Source: JANQTF01 sp036835375
Lineage (GTDB): Bacteria; Bacteroidota; Bacteroidia; J057
Length of the DNA stretch: 64,000 nucleotides
Direction of reading: 5' to 3'
Assembly (NCBI GenBank): GCA_036835375.1
Contig: DAITMB010000005.1
Location: 16,005 to 80,004 of the forward strand
Shown here in pieces: positions 32,778 through 42,629 of the stretch. The notes below the pieces were generated by a model. The model was not told the DNA's origin. It saw only the letters and a list, made by a program, of their open reading frames with translations, and did no database searches. A program made the position numbers and the translations under genes. Each line of letters starts with the position of its first letter. The first letter of the stretch is position 1.

Positions 32778-33728
32778 ATGTTTCTCACCTCTCTTTCTCA
32801 CTATGTCCCCTCCCTCCGGGTGCCAAATTCCTACTTCGAGTCTATCAATGGAGTGACCGAAGACTGGATTGAAGCAAGGACAGGAATCAAGACCAGAAGC
32901 AAAGCCGGCCCTGACGAAAACACACATACCATGTCTGTGGAAGCGGTGAAGCGGCTAGAACCCAAGCTTCCTTTTCCCATTACAGAAATCGATTTGATTG
33001 TGGCAGGGACTTACTCCCCCTATGATACCGTCGCCACCATGGGACACATCATCCAGCATCAAGTCGGCGTGAACCACATTCCTGTAGTGACGATCTCCTC
33101 CGCCTGCTCCTCCCTGCTCAATGCCATTGAGATCGCCCAAGGCTACTTTGCGATGGGTAAAGCCAGCAAAGCACTCGTGGTCGTCGCTGAGCACAACTCC
33201 CTCTACGCCAATGAATCGGATCCCCAGGCAGGCCACCTGTGGGGAGATGGTGCGGCGGCATTGGTCGTGACACGCGAGCCGAGTTCTTTTTCGGATTTGA
33301 AAATCTTGGACTTGGTCACTGGTGGAGCTGCGCTGGTGGGAAAAGGCATTGAGGGTGTGGTGTTGCGGCCTCGTCATGGTGGCATCATCATGGAACACGG
33401 CAAGGATGTCTTCAGCAACGCCTGCGATTACATGGCCCGCACGAGCTTGGAGTTGTTGATAAAAAATGGCTTTCAGCTGTCAGACCTGAGCTACTTTGTG
33501 CCCCACCAAGCGAATCTTCGCATCAGCAAGAATGTCGCCAGGCAGCTAGGACTTTCCATGGAGCAGGTCCTCTCTAACATTCAGGAATACGGCAATACCG
33601 GATGCGCAGGATGCGCCATCGCGCTTTCCGAACACCAAGAGGAGCTCCAAGCTGGGGATTTGCTCGTCGTCGCAGTCTTTGGTGGCGGCTATTCCTACGG
33701 TAGCATGCTATTGCTCAAAGAGGCATGA
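32778..33728 (+). CDS. 3-oxoacyl-ACP synthase III (FabH-like)
   Basis: A 316-residue thiolase-fold condensing enzyme with the full Cys-His-Asn triad of KAS III: Cys110 in ISSACSSLLNAIEIA, His243 in YFVPHQANLRIS and Asn273 in EYGNTGCAGC. Glycine-rich LWGDGAAALVV and the end VVAVFGGGYSYGSMLLL are typical. KAS III starts fatty-acid synthesis by joining acyl-CoA to malonyl-ACP, but this protein is not among fatty-acid genes, so it may instead serve a special acyl chain. It overlaps the next gene by 4 bases (ATGA), so the two are co-translated. Confidence 0.9.
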   Translation: MFLTSLSHYVPSLRVPNSYFESINGVTEDWIEARTGIKTRSKAGPDENTHTMSVEAVKRLEPKLPFPITEIDLIVAGTYSPYDTVATMGHIIQHQVGVNHIPVVTISSACSSLLNAIEIAQGYFAMGKASKALVVVAEHNSLYANESDPQAGHLWGDGAAALVVTREPSSFSDLKILDLVTGGAALVGKGIEGVVLRPRHGGIIMEHGKDVFSNACDYMARTSLELLIKNGFQLSDLSYFVPHQANLRISKNVARQLGLSMEQVLSNIQEYGNTGCAGCAIALSEHQEELQAGDLLVVAVFGGGYSYGSMLLLKEA

Positions 33729-34186
33729 CCATCGGCGTCATTTCCGATACCCACAGCCTGCTTCGCATTGAAGCCATTGAAGCCCTCCGAGGCGTAGCAC
33801 ACATCTTTCATGCAGGAGATGTAGGCGACCCCGCCATCCTTGATGCACTCCAAGCTTTGGCTCCCCTCAGCGCAATTCGAGGCAATATTGATCGCGGCCC
33901 CGAATGGGCTTCCCGTTTGCCTGCCACCCGTGTGGTGGAAATCGCTGGCCACTGGTGTTACCTCGTCCATAACAGAGAGGATCTCGACTTGGATCCGGCA
34001 GCGGCGGGCATGAGCGCTGTGATTTTTGGTCATACCCACAAGCCAAGCCAAGAGCAGCGCAATGGTGTGCTGTACTTCAACCCTGGGAGTGCCGGTCCGC
34101 GAAGATTTTCTTTGCCCATCACCATCGGAAAGCTCCACCTTAGCACGCAAGGCATTGAATCAGAGATCATTCCACTGTTTCCCTGA
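33725..34186 (+). CDS. YfcE/MJ0936-type phosphodiesterase
   Basis: A 153-residue metallophosphoesterase, the compact form of the family. Metal-binding motifs: VISDTHSLL, FHAGDVGD, RGNIDRG, FGHTHKP, then NPGSAGPRRF. Family members hydrolyse phosphodiesters such as cyclic nucleotides or bis-pNPP; the in vivo substrate is unknown. The start overlaps the FabH-like stop by 4 bases. Confidence 0.93.
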   Translation: MTIGVISDTHSLLRIEAIEALRGVAHIFHAGDVGDPAILDALQALAPLSAIRGNIDRGPEWASRLPATRVVEIAGHWCYLVHNREDLDLDPAAAGMSAVIFGHTHKPSQEQRNGVLYFNPGSAGPRRFSLPITIGKLHLSTQGIESEIIPLFP

Positions 34187-34256
34187 ACCATTGACCCAGC
34201 CATCGTCACAAGCTAGCTTTAGCACATTTGTAATGAACACTTAGCTTCTGAACGCC

Positions 34257-36230
34257 ATGCGACACGCTTTATCTTTTCAGAACATGCGCAATTGTATCCT
34301 CACCATCGTCTCTCTGTGCTGCATGTTGCTGCCGACGGAGCTTCAGGCTCAGGATGGCGAATACCTTTCTGACACCGTCAGCATCGAGTCTTCCCGCCTG
34401 GGATTGACCAGCGATCAGATGGGCAGATTCATCACGATCATCGATCGGCAACAAATTCAATCGCTCCCTGTCCGCTCTTTGGATGAGCTTCTGCGCTTTC
34501 TGCCGGGAGTAGAAGTTCAGGCGCGGGGCGCTTTTGGGGTGCAGGCAGACATTTCGATGCGTGGAGGCACCTTCAACCAAGTGCTCATTCTCATGGACGG
34601 AATGCGGATCAATGATCCACTCACAGGCCATTTTCAGACCTATTTGCCTGTGACCCTCGACGAAATTGAGCGAATCGAGGTGCTCCGAGGCCCTGCATCA
34701 GCACAGTATGGTCCGGATGCTGTGGGGGGATTGATCCACATCATCACCAGAAGCTTCAGTACCGAGGCATCTGCTCAGCAGCGGGCGATGATGTCCCTTC
34801 AGACGGGGCAACATGCGCTCTACGGCGGGGAGGCTGGTATGTGGAGCCGACGAAAAAAACTTCGAGTCGGGGCGGGATGCAGGTGGTTTCAGAGCGAAGG
34901 GCACCCGCTGCCATCGGGAGAACGAGCCGATTTTCGGACCCAGACTGTGACGGTATCGGCAGGATATGCCTTTGAAAAGGGATGGGACCTCGCTTTTCGA
35001 TCCGGCTGGGACCAGCGCACTTTCCAAGCGCAATACTTTTACACAGTCAGCCCGGCGGATCAGTCTCGTGAACAAACGGGGCGCTGGTGGAACCAAGCTC
35101 GCCTACAACGCCAGCGCTCAAACAGCAATACGCGACTGGACGTCAGTTATTTATCTTCAAGCGATAGCTTTTTATTTAATCCCGCTTTCCCGGCCAATGT
35201 TCACCAGACAAGCTTTCTCAATGCCAATCTCCACCACCAGCAGGAAATCACTTCTCGACTTTCCTGGGCGCTCGGAGGGCAAGCCAGCCTGCGCAGCATT
35301 CTCAGCAGTGACCGTGGCGACCATCGCGACGATCATCAGGGTCTGTATGGAATGCTGTACTGGGAGCCGATCCAACGCCTCCACCTGCAAGGAAGCCTCC
35401 GGACAGACCGTGATCAAAATTACGGAATCGAAATGACCCCGCAGTCGAGTGCCAGCTATACCCTCTCTTGGGCAACCTTTCGAGCAGCCGTGGGCAGAAC
35501 CATCCGAGCAGCAGATTACACTGAAAGATTCATCTCCACGAACTTGGCCGGACCGCTCACTGGCGGTAGAAACTTGGGAAATCCTGCTTTGGAGGCCGAA
35601 CGTGCCTGGAGCTATGAAATGGGGATAGATGTGAGCACGTACCGAGGGTTTCGTTTCTCGGCCACCCTCTTTCACCGCCAAGGCAGAAATCTCATCGATT
35701 ATCTGCCAACGTCTTATGAAAATATTCCTGCCAATGGCAACCTTACGCCCGGCGAGAGCTACTTGTTTGCGAACAATCTCTCTCGACTCAATGTGTCTGG
35801 TGCTGAGGGATTCCTACAATGGAAAAAAGATTGCGGTCCGGGCGGAAGCCTTGTCTTGGATGCTGGCTACACGTTTTTGGCGGTGGATGCTCCTGCCGGG
35901 CAAGTATCAAAATACTTGTCAAACACGGCTCGACACCAACTGACTGCCCGGGGTATGTGGTTGCATCAACGCTTTTCGTTGGGGATACAGGGGCTTTACC
36001 GGCAGAGAGATGCAGGCAACGCAGCAGCCATCGGGGCAACCCTGAGCCCGCAATTCATGGTGTGGCACCTCCAGGGTCGGGTGAATTTGATCGGCGAGCG
36101 CGTGGTCGCACAAGCGCAGGTGTTCAATATTTTTAACGAGTCCTACGCTGACTTGCTAGGGGCGCAAATGCCCGGCCGCTGGTGGACTGCGGGCCTTTCT
36201 TTTCGATTTTTGGAAGGATTGGCGGACTAA
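34257..36230 (+). CDS. TonB-dependent outer-membrane receptor (BtuB-like)
   Basis: A 657-residue receptor. A signal peptide ends near TELQAQ. The plug domain (~40-165) shows LDELLRFLPGVEVQ, DISMRGGTFNQVLILMDGMRINDP and IERIEVLRGPASAQYGPDAVGGLIHIIT. The rest is a 22-strand-type barrel ending RWWTAGLSFRF, with the usual terminal Phe nearby. There is no N-terminal carboxypeptidase-like domain and no SusD partner, so it is not a SusC protein. The short size fits importers of small ligands such as vitamin B12 or siderophores, but no cobalamin riboswitch is seen upstream. Confidence 0.93.
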   Translation: MRHALSFQNMRNCILTIVSLCCMLLPTELQAQDGEYLSDTVSIESSRLGLTSDQMGRFITIIDRQQIQSLPVRSLDELLRFLPGVEVQARGAFGVQADISMRGGTFNQVLILMDGMRINDPLTGHFQTYLPVTLDEIERIEVLRGPASAQYGPDAVGGLIHIITRSFSTEASAQQRAMMSLQTGQHALYGGEAGMWSRRKKLRVGAGCRWFQSEGHPLPSGERADFRTQTVTVSAGYAFEKGWDLAFRSGWDQRTFQAQYFYTVSPADQSREQTGRWWNQARLQRQRSNSNTRLDVSYLSSSDSFLFNPAFPANVHQTSFLNANLHHQQEITSRLSWALGGQASLRSILSSDRGDHRDDHQGLYGMLYWEPIQRLHLQGSLRTDRDQNYGIEMTPQSSASYTLSWATFRAAVGRTIRAADYTERFISTNLAGPLTGGRNLGNPALEAERAWSYEMGIDVSTYRGFRFSATLFHRQGRNLIDYLPTSYENIPANGNLTPGESYLFANNLSRLNVSGAEGFLQWKKDCGPGGSLVLDAGYTFLAVDAPAGQVSKYLSNTARHQLTARGMWLHQRFSLGIQGLYRQRDAGNAAAIGATLSPQFMVWHLQGRVNLIGERVVAQAQVFNIFNESYADLLGAQMPGRWWTAGLSFRFLEGLAD

Positions 36231-36562
36231 TTCAGGCAGGAAGCCTCCGTGAGGCGCTTGTCATCGCAGCCTGTGATTTCTCCTCAGCTTCATGTTATTC
36301 TTTCGGGCATCACCACGAATTCGCTTCAGGACGAATGTGAGAATTTACAAGGACCACATTGGGAGTGTTGATTTTTATAAATAGTCGAACGACATAGTCG
36401 TTTACACATCGCGGTGACACGAAACATTGTCCTTTTTCACTTTACATGAACGTCATCGTCAAGCAGCTAATGAGGCAGACTTCTCGTTGTGGGGAAGATT
36501 TCTTATCTATCATTGACGCTGCTTTTTTTCATTTTTTTTCAAAACAGATTTAGCCTCCCGAC
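36231..36562. other. 330-base intergenic region
   Basis: No gene. A small hairpin (GCCTC 36243-36247 with GAGGC 36251-36255) lies just after the receptor gene and might weakly terminate it. A T-rich stretch (36521-36540) precedes the fasciclin gene. Confidence 0.4.
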
Positions 36563-37486
36563 ATGAACCGAATACGCCCATTTGCCCTTTTTCTCTCTCT
36601 AGGATTCCTCCTGGGTGGATGCCTCCCTGATGCCCCAGAAGGTCCTGATTTCTGGGAAGTCCTCAGCCAAGACAGCCGTTTTACCCAATTAACTCAAGCG
36701 CTAGAGCGGACCGGATACGACGAAGATATCAAATCCGGATTCTTCATTACCCTCCTTGCCCCGACGGACGAGGCGTTTGACAAATGGCTCAGCGCCAATA
36801 ATTTCGCTTCTATCAATGATGTCCCAGATTTGTCGCTCCGCTTTTTGCTTCGCTACCACATGCAGTTTAGTACGATAGAGTTTGGTACCTTTCAGACAGG
36901 CTATTTCAGCACGCCATGTCCAGCCAGTCCTGACAGTCAAGCGGTGACCCTCATGGTGCGGAAAGAGCCGACTGGCGTTTTTTTCAATGATTCCTCCAAA
37001 GTTATTCACACCAACATCAGCGCCAGAACGGGATACATTCATGGAATTAACGCCGTGATAGACATCCCCACGATCTACGATCTGCTGCGGTACAATAGTA
37101 GTTTTACGATCTTGATCGAAGCACTGAACCGCAGTGGGCTCCAAGGTTTGCTGCGAGGTTCTTCCCCACACACCCTGCTGGCTTGCACTAATACCGCATT
37201 CGAAGCCTATTTTACCCTCAAAGGATTCGAAGATCTGGAAGCCATGTCCGACGATGAAGTAAAAAGCTTGATCAGAACGCACCTTTTGGTGGATAACATC
37301 ACCTACCAAGATTTCTCGGACAATGTCTCCAAGGAGTATGAAAATTTAGACGGCAAAGATCTTCGCATCACTTCTCTCAGCGGAGGTCAGCTCAGCATCA
37401 ACGACACCGTCGGCGCTGTTTTGCTGAATGTGCAGGGTCGAAATGGCATTGCACACGTGATCACGAGATTGATTGATCCAGAGTAA
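36563..37486 (+). CDS. Fasciclin-domain lipoprotein
   Basis: A 307-residue lipoprotein. The signal peptide ends in the lipobox LGFLLGGC with the lipidated Cys20. Two fasciclin (FAS1) domains follow, about 30-170 and 172-305. Each has the early motif (FITLLAPTDEAFDKWL; HTLLACTNTAFEAYF) and the late one (ARTGYIHGINAVIDIP; GRNGIAHVITRLIDPE). FAS1 domains mediate adhesion on the cell surface. The gene is alone, convergent with hisB. Confidence 0.92.
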   Translation: MNRIRPFALFLSLGFLLGGCLPDAPEGPDFWEVLSQDSRFTQLTQALERTGYDEDIKSGFFITLLAPTDEAFDKWLSANNFASINDVPDLSLRFLLRYHMQFSTIEFGTFQTGYFSTPCPASPDSQAVTLMVRKEPTGVFFNDSSKVIHTNISARTGYIHGINAVIDIPTIYDLLRYNSSFTILIEALNRSGLQGLLRGSSPHTLLACTNTAFEAYFTLKGFEDLEAMSDDEVKSLIRTHLLVDNITYQDFSDNVSKEYENLDGKDLRITSLSGGQLSINDTVGAVLLNVQGRNGIAHVITRLIDPE

Positions 37487-37533
37487 ATACTCGACATGGC
37501 GTAGCGCGGCACAAATCCTCCTCGATCATCCGC

Positions 37534-38667
37534 TCAAAGCACCCCCTTGGTAGAAGGCACGCTGTCATCTCCAGGAATGCGTGCAATCGCCATCCGAATG
37601 GCTCTTGCCACCCCCTTGAAGGTCGCTTCGATCATGTGGTGAGCGTTTCGGCCAGTGACACGCAAATGAAGATTGGCGGCTGCGCCATCGGCGAAGGATC
37701 GAAAAAAGTGTTCGGCCATTTCTACCGGAAACTCCCCTACCCGATCGCCCGGGATCGCAGCTTCCCACACAAGACTTGGCCTGCCCGAAAAATCAAGGGC
37801 TACTTCCGCCAGCGCTTCGTCCATGCTCAGTTGAAAACAACCGTATCGCTCGATGCCGCGCTTGTCTCCCAGTGCTTGCCTAAAGGCCGCACCCAAGGCA
37901 AGCGCGGCGTCTTCTATGCTGTGATGCGGGTCAATGTGCAAGTCTCCCTGCACCTCCACGGCGAGGTCGATCCGCGCATGCTTGCCCAATTGATCGAGCA
38001 TATGGTCAAAAAATCCAATCCCTGTCTGATGCTTCGTCCTCCCAGAGCCGTCCAGGTTCAGCTCGATGAGGACATTTGTCTCATTTGTCTGACGGTGAAG
38101 GGACGCACGGCGCTCCTTTGACTGGCACAAAAAGTTTGCGATTTGCTCCCAGGATTGCGCTTTCAGGGCAAGGGTGTCCGCCCAATCAGCTGCCGAAGCA
38201 TCTCCTGCATCGTCAGCACTTCGACCGAGCAGGATCCCTTTGGCGCCGAGATTCTTGGCCAGCTGGAGGTCGCTCAGGCGATCTCCCACGACATAAGAAT
38301 TCGCCAAATCGTAATGCCCACTCAGATAGTGTTGGAGCAATGCAGTCCCCGGCTTACGTGTAGGCAGGTTTTCGTGGGCAAACGTCCGGTCAATGATCAC
38401 TTCCTCAAAGGTGATTCCCTCCCCTTCCATCACCCGCATCATCAAGGAGTGTGGCCCCCAGAAGTCCGCTTCCGGAAAAGAATCTGTGCCCAGTCCGTCT
38501 TGATTGGTGACCATGACCCAGTGAAAATCACGGGCTTGCTGGATTCGACGCATTTGTTGAATCGCTCCCGGCAGGAAGGACAGCTTTTCGAAGGAATCTA
38601 CCTGAAAATCTTCAGGTGGCTCCATGATGATCGTACCGTCGCGGTCAAGGAATAGGATGGGTTTCAT
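37534..38667 (-). CDS. hisB: Bifunctional histidinol-phosphatase / imidazoleglycerol-phosphate dehydratase
   Basis: A 377-residue fusion from the ATG at 38667 (MKPILFLDRDGTIIMEPPEDF); the frame is open 38 codons further, almost to the hisC stop, but those residues do not belong to the family. Residues 1-165 are the HAD phosphatase (DRDGT nucleophile motif, VTNQDGLGTD, VVGDRLSDLQLAKNLG). Residues ~185-377 are the dehydratase (TGIGFFDHMLDQLGKH, the metal-binding DPHHSIEDAALALG, NAHHMIEATFKG). It carries out steps six and eight of histidine synthesis. It is last in the minus-strand order hisG-hisD-hisC-hisB. Confidence 0.97.
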   Translation of the reverse strand: MKPILFLDRDGTIIMEPPEDFQVDSFEKLSFLPGAIQQMRRIQQARDFHWVMVTNQDGLGTDSFPEADFWGPHSLMMRVMEGEGITFEEVIIDRTFAHENLPTRKPGTALLQHYLSGHYDLANSYVVGDRLSDLQLAKNLGAKGILLGRSADDAGDASAADWADTLALKAQSWEQIANFLCQSKERRASLHRQTNETNVLIELNLDGSGRTKHQTGIGFFDHMLDQLGKHARIDLAVEVQGDLHIDPHHSIEDAALALGAAFRQALGDKRGIERYGCFQLSMDEALAEVALDFSGRPSLVWEAAIPGDRVGEFPVEMAEHFFRSFADGAAANLHLRVTGRNAHHMIEATFKGVARAIRMAIARIPGDDSVPSTKGVL

Positions 38668-38783
38668 TCCGTAGGGATTAGGATGAAGGAGCGAAAGTGG
38701 CAGGGGCACGGAGCGATTCGCCTTTTTTTTAGCCAATGGATCAGTGTGAATCTGCTTCCAGCAACCATTAAAACGCAACAAGC

Positions 38784-39854
38784 TCAGGAATACATCTCAA
38801 ATTGTGGAATCAAGAGGTCGAGGGATTGCAGAAGCACTTGATTTTCGGCAGGCGTGCCCACAGTGATGCGGAGACAGTCTTCGCAGAGAATCACCCGGTT
38901 TCGGTTGCGTAAAATGATCCCATTGCGGCAAAGTTCGTGATAGATCCCTTCTGCATCGACGACTTTTACCAGCAAAAAATTAGCGTCAGAGGGATAGACC
39001 CGCAGCACCAATGGATGAACAGCAAGTGAATGAGCCAACGTTTTGCGCCCTTCGAGGATGTCTTGAACCATTTGGTTTTTTTCTGCTTCGTGGGCTAAGG
39101 CTTCGAGGGCCTTTTGCTGGGTCAGACCATTGACATTGTACGGCGCCTTGACCTTGTTGAGAAGTCGAATGAGGGAAGGGTCGGCGAATGCCATGCCTAA
39201 TCGCAAAGCCGCAAGCCCCCAGGCTTTTGAAAAAGTTTGCATGATCACCAACTGTGGCCATTCCGCCAGCCAAGTCATCAACGACTGATCCGGTGCAAAA
39301 TCAATGTAGGCTTCATCCAGCACCACCAGTCCCGGAGCGACTTCCAGGATGCTGCGAATGTCGGCCTGATCGAAGCAATTGCCGCTGGGATTGTTGGGAC
39401 TACACAGAAAGATCAGTTTGGGCTGATGCGCTTGGATAGCTGCGAGTACCTCCGGTCGATTGATTTGAAAAGTGGAGGTCAACGGCACAGATATCGTCTC
39501 CACTTTGTGAATGTCGGCACTCACCTGATACATGCCGTAGGTGGGCGGAAGAAGCAGCACGTTATCTTTCCCTGGCTCACAAAACACCCGAAGAAGGAGG
39601 TCGATCGCCTCATCACTACCGTTTCCCAAAAAAATCTGATCAGCCGATACTCCTTTGATTTTCGCCAAACGCTCCTTGACCGCCTGCTGTAGCGGATCGG
39701 GATAGCGGTGCCATTCACTGCCGACCACAGACCCAAAGCTGTTCTCATTTGCATCAAGAAAGACGTGGGCTTCGCCCGAAAATTCGTCCCGGGCGGAGGT
39801 GTAGGGCTTCAGTTGCAAGATGTGTGGCCGAGCGTGCTGTTCTGGTAAGGTCAT
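38784..39854 (-). CDS. hisC: Histidinol-phosphate aminotransferase
   Basis: A 356-residue PLP aminotransferase from the ATG at 39854 (MTLPEQHARPHILQLKPYTS); an ATG 17 codons upstream is less likely. Fold-type I features: FLDANENSFG, FLGNGSDEAIDLLLR, LCSPNNPSGN, VVLDEAYIDFAP and the PLP-binding Lys in MQTFSKAWGLAALRLG. It makes histidinol phosphate from imidazole-acetol phosphate. It lies 95 bases after hisD and 116 before hisB. Confidence 0.96.
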   Translation of the reverse strand: MTLPEQHARPHILQLKPYTSARDEFSGEAHVFLDANENSFGSVVGSEWHRYPDPLQQAVKERLAKIKGVSADQIFLGNGSDEAIDLLLRVFCEPGKDNVLLLPPTYGMYQVSADIHKVETISVPLTSTFQINRPEVLAAIQAHQPKLIFLCSPNNPSGNCFDQADIRSILEVAPGLVVLDEAYIDFAPDQSLMTWLAEWPQLVIMQTFSKAWGLAALRLGMAFADPSLIRLLNKVKAPYNVNGLTQQKALEALAHEAEKNQMVQDILEGRKTLAHSLAVHPLVLRVYPSDANFLLVKVVDAEGIYHELCRNGIILRNRNRVILCEDCLRITVGTPAENQVLLQSLDLLIPQFEMYS

Positions 39855-39949
39855 GGGTAGTTGGGTGGCGTTTTTTGAAAGGAGAAATGTCTTCGAAAAG
39901 ATCACGATGAATAAGATGATCCTGGGCTTTGCCGAGATCCAGGGAAAAG

Positions 39950-41248
39950 TCAGCGCAACGAATCCAAGCGAATTTGGACAGCACGGGCATGTGCCTCCAG
40001 TGATTCAGCCCGAGCCATGATTTCCACAATTGGCCCCAAGGCTTGCAAGCCAGCTGGGGTGATCTTTTGAAAAGTTACCTTCTTGACGAAGCTGTCGAGC
40101 GAAACCCCGCTGTAAGCCCTGGCAAAGCCATTGGTTGGCAAGGTGTGATTGGTGCCAGAGGCATAATCTCCAGCGCTTTCCGGAGCAAAATGACCCAAAA
40201 ATACCGATCCAGCCTGCGTGATTTCTTCCGCCATTTGCTCGTCGTCTTTCACAGACAAGATGAGGTGCTCTGGCGCATATTCATTGACCAAGGCCACGAC
40301 TTCCTCCCTTGAGCGTAGCACCAACGCCCTGGAATGACCGAGGGCTACGGCGGCCACCTCCCTGCGAGGCAGCTGCTTCAACTGCTGATCCAGCTCCACG
40401 GCGACGCGATGAGCGATCTCAAGGTGATCGGTCACGAGCAGCACCTGACTGTCTTCGCCATGCTCGGCTTGAGACAGTAAATCCGCGGCGACGAAGGCAG
40501 GATCTGCGCTTTTATCTGCGACCACGCAGAGTTCTGAAGGGCCCGCCGGCAGGTCGATCGCAATACCTTCCCGGCTCACAAGTTGCTTGGCTGCGGTGAC
40601 GTACTGGTTGCCGGGGCCGAAGATTTTGTCCACTTGCGGGATGCTCTCTGTCCCGAATGCCATGGCAGCGATGGCTTGAGCGCCCCCCACTTTGAACACT
40701 TGTGTGATGCCCAGCAATTGCGCGGCAAAGAGCATGGCGGGCTGTATGTGGCCCTGCTTGTCGGGTGGCGTGCACAGGACGATGGACTCACAGCCCGCGA
40801 GCACAGCGGGGATGCCCAGCATGAGAATGCTGGAAAACAGCGGCGCGGTCCCACCGGGGATGTACAGTCCCACCCGGCGAATGGGAAGACTTTTGCGCCA
40901 GCAAGTTACGCCTGGCATGGTTTCTATCACGGTCACGGTTTCTCGCTGGGCAGCGTGAAAGCACGCTATGTTGGCTTTGGCTTGGTGAATGGCTGCCTTG
41001 AGTTCTTCGGAAAGCGCAGCTTCTGCCTCCTTCCACTCGGCAGGCGACACCCGCAGCGACTCCAGTGCTACTTGGTCAAATTTTTCAGTAAAATGCAGCA
41101 GCGCCTGGTCGCCTTGCGCTCGAACTTGCTCTAAAATGGGCCTTACACGACTGTCAAGGTCCTGCGTGGACCGTATGGGCCTCGCTAATAACGCAGGCCA
41201 CTGGCTGCGGCCCGGAAAGGCTACGATGTCGATGGAGGGAACGGTCAT
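39950..41248 (-). CDS. hisD: Histidinol dehydrogenase
   Basis: A 432-residue zinc enzyme, normal length, that oxidises histidinol to histidine in two NAD steps. Seen: PIRRVGLYIPGGTAPLFSS, GVGGAQAIAAMAFGT-like segment (KVGGAQAIAAMAFG), DKIFGPGNQYVTAAKQ, DLPAGPSELCVVADK and the catalytic region SQAEHGEDSQVLLVT, with NEYAPEHL further on. It starts 3 bases after the hisG stop, so the pair is tightly coupled. Confidence 0.97.
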   Translation of the reverse strand: MTVPSIDIVAFPGRSQWPALLARPIRSTQDLDSRVRPILEQVRAQGDQALLHFTEKFDQVALESLRVSPAEWKEAEAALSEELKAAIHQAKANIACFHAAQRETVTVIETMPGVTCWRKSLPIRRVGLYIPGGTAPLFSSILMLGIPAVLAGCESIVLCTPPDKQGHIQPAMLFAAQLLGITQVFKVGGAQAIAAMAFGTESIPQVDKIFGPGNQYVTAAKQLVSREGIAIDLPAGPSELCVVADKSADPAFVAADLLSQAEHGEDSQVLLVTDHLEIAHRVAVELDQQLKQLPRREVAAVALGHSRALVLRSREEVVALVNEYAPEHLILSVKDDEQMAEEITQAGSVFLGHFAPESAGDYASGTNHTLPTNGFARAYSGVSLDSFVKKVTFQKITPAGLQALGPIVEIMARAESLEAHARAVQIRLDSLR

Positions 41249-41251
41249 ATC

Positions 41252-42112
41252 TTACAAAATCATTTTTTCGATAGGAGAAACGAGGATTCCCTGGGCACCC
41301 GCTGATTGAAGCTGCTCAATGATCCCCCAAAAGTCATCTTCTTTGACGACCGTGTGGACCGAGCTCCAGCCCGGCGTAGCCAGTGGCATGACCGTAGGAG
41401 ATTTCATTCCAGGTAGAATCTCCGACACCAATTCTACCGACTGGTCTGGGACATTCATGAGAATATACTTGTAAGACTGGGCCTTGAGCACAGCCCGAAT
41501 GCGAAACAAGAGTTGGTCGAGGATAGCTTGCTTCTCAAGACTGATGCCTTGCTGCGCGATGAGCACTGCCTCGGATCGAAAGATGGTCTCTACCTCTTTG
41601 AGTCCATTGGCGAGCAGCGTAGAGCCAGAACTCACGATGTCGCACACGGCGTCTGCCAGGCCGATGCTGGGAGCAATTTCGACAGAACCGCTGATCTGAT
41701 GAATCTCTGCCGAGACGCCTTTATCATCTAAAAATTGCTGGAGCAAGCGCGGGTATGAAGTGGCGATTCGCTTTCCTTGAAGAAATTCAGCGCTTGGGTA
41801 GTGATCGTGCTGGCGGACACCGATGCTGAGACGACAGCGCGAAAATCCCATGCGCATGACCAAGTCCACTGGTTCGCCTTTTTCGGCCAAGACATTTTCG
41901 CCCACGATCCCAATGTCTGCAACGCCGCTGGCGACATATTGCGGAATGTCGTCGTCGCGCAAAAACAGAAATTCTAGTGGGAAATTCGAGGCAGTGGTGA
42001 TGAGTTTGGCGCCATTTGTCGGAAAAGCAATACCGCATTCTGCGATGAAACCCAGACTTTTTTCGCTGAGTCTGCCTGATTTTTGAATGCCTATGCGAAG
42101 GATGTTCTCCAT
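41252..42112 (-). CDS. hisG: ATP phosphoribosyltransferase (long form)
   Basis: A 286-residue enzyme from the ATG at 42112 (MENILRIGIQKSGRLSEKSL); the frame continues 44 codons upstream without family resemblance. The catalytic domains include DIGIVGENVLAEKGE and the PRPP-binding EIAPSIGLADAVCDIVSSGSTL. The ~75-residue C-terminus (KYILMNVPDQSVELVSEIL to the end) is the ACT-like regulatory domain of the long form, which gives histidine feedback inhibition without HisZ. This is the first step of the pathway and the first gene of the operon. No histidine-rich leader peptide is visible upstream. Confidence 0.96.
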   Translation of the reverse strand: MENILRIGIQKSGRLSEKSLGFIAECGIAFPTNGAKLITTASNFPLEFLFLRDDDIPQYVASGVADIGIVGENVLAEKGEPVDLVMRMGFSRCRLSIGVRQHDHYPSAEFLQGKRIATSYPRLLQQFLDDKGVSAEIHQISGSVEIAPSIGLADAVCDIVSSGSTLLANGLKEVETIFRSEAVLIAQQGISLEKQAILDQLLFRIRAVLKAQSYKYILMNVPDQSVELVSEILPGMKSPTVMPLATPGWSSVHTVVKEDDFWGIIEQLQSAGAQGILVSPIEKMIL

Positions 42113-42629
42113 GATGTACTTGCGTTGAGTAAGATGACTCGAGCGGAGCCACACGAAGGTAGTTCGGTGGGACTTAGACCCGAAGGAAAAGGATTTGTTT
42201 TTGAAAAGCGATGAAACGCGGCGGCAGTGCCAGCTTGTGCCCATTGGTGAAAGCAGCGGCGAGAAGCGAAGCCGGAAAGGTCGAATTTTGATACTTTACA
42301 AGCCCGATCCTTGCTGGCGCCATTGTGTGAGGAGCGCCGCTACGGCATAGGCTTGCTTTGTCCCGGAAGGAGCAGGAGGGCTGGCGAGCGCCGCAAAGGG
42401 GTGATATGACTTATGATTTCCTCCTGTGGGAGGAATGGTTTGCGTGGTGCAGCGCGTGAAAAAGCGCAAATTCCCTGCGAAAAGTTTCGGCGAGGGAGGG
42501 GAGATATGAGCGGGTGTTTTTCACTAGCGCAAAGATGATGGCAAGGGACAAGAATTGCAAACAGAAATGCAGCACAAAGTGGGCAGAAGGCCCAAGGTTC
42601 TTTCCTTGTGGATCACATACAAATTCGCT
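42113..42629. other. 515-base region between hisG and ktrA-like gene
   Basis: No gene or clear structure. It must carry the his operon promoter. I looked for a histidine-codon-rich leader and for the TAnnTTTG element on the minus strand and found neither. Confidence 0.45.

Noticed and set aside
34187..34256. Cobalamin riboswitch ahead of the BtuB-like receptor
   Set aside because: Only 70 bases separate it from the previous gene, and the conserved B12-box is not seen.
36243..36255. Terminator after the TonB-dependent receptor
   Set aside because: The stem is only 5 bp and there is no T-run, so it is not listed as a terminator.
42113..42400. Histidine-operon leader peptide or attenuator
   Set aside because: No run of His codons and no paired hairpins were found on the minus strand upstream of hisG.
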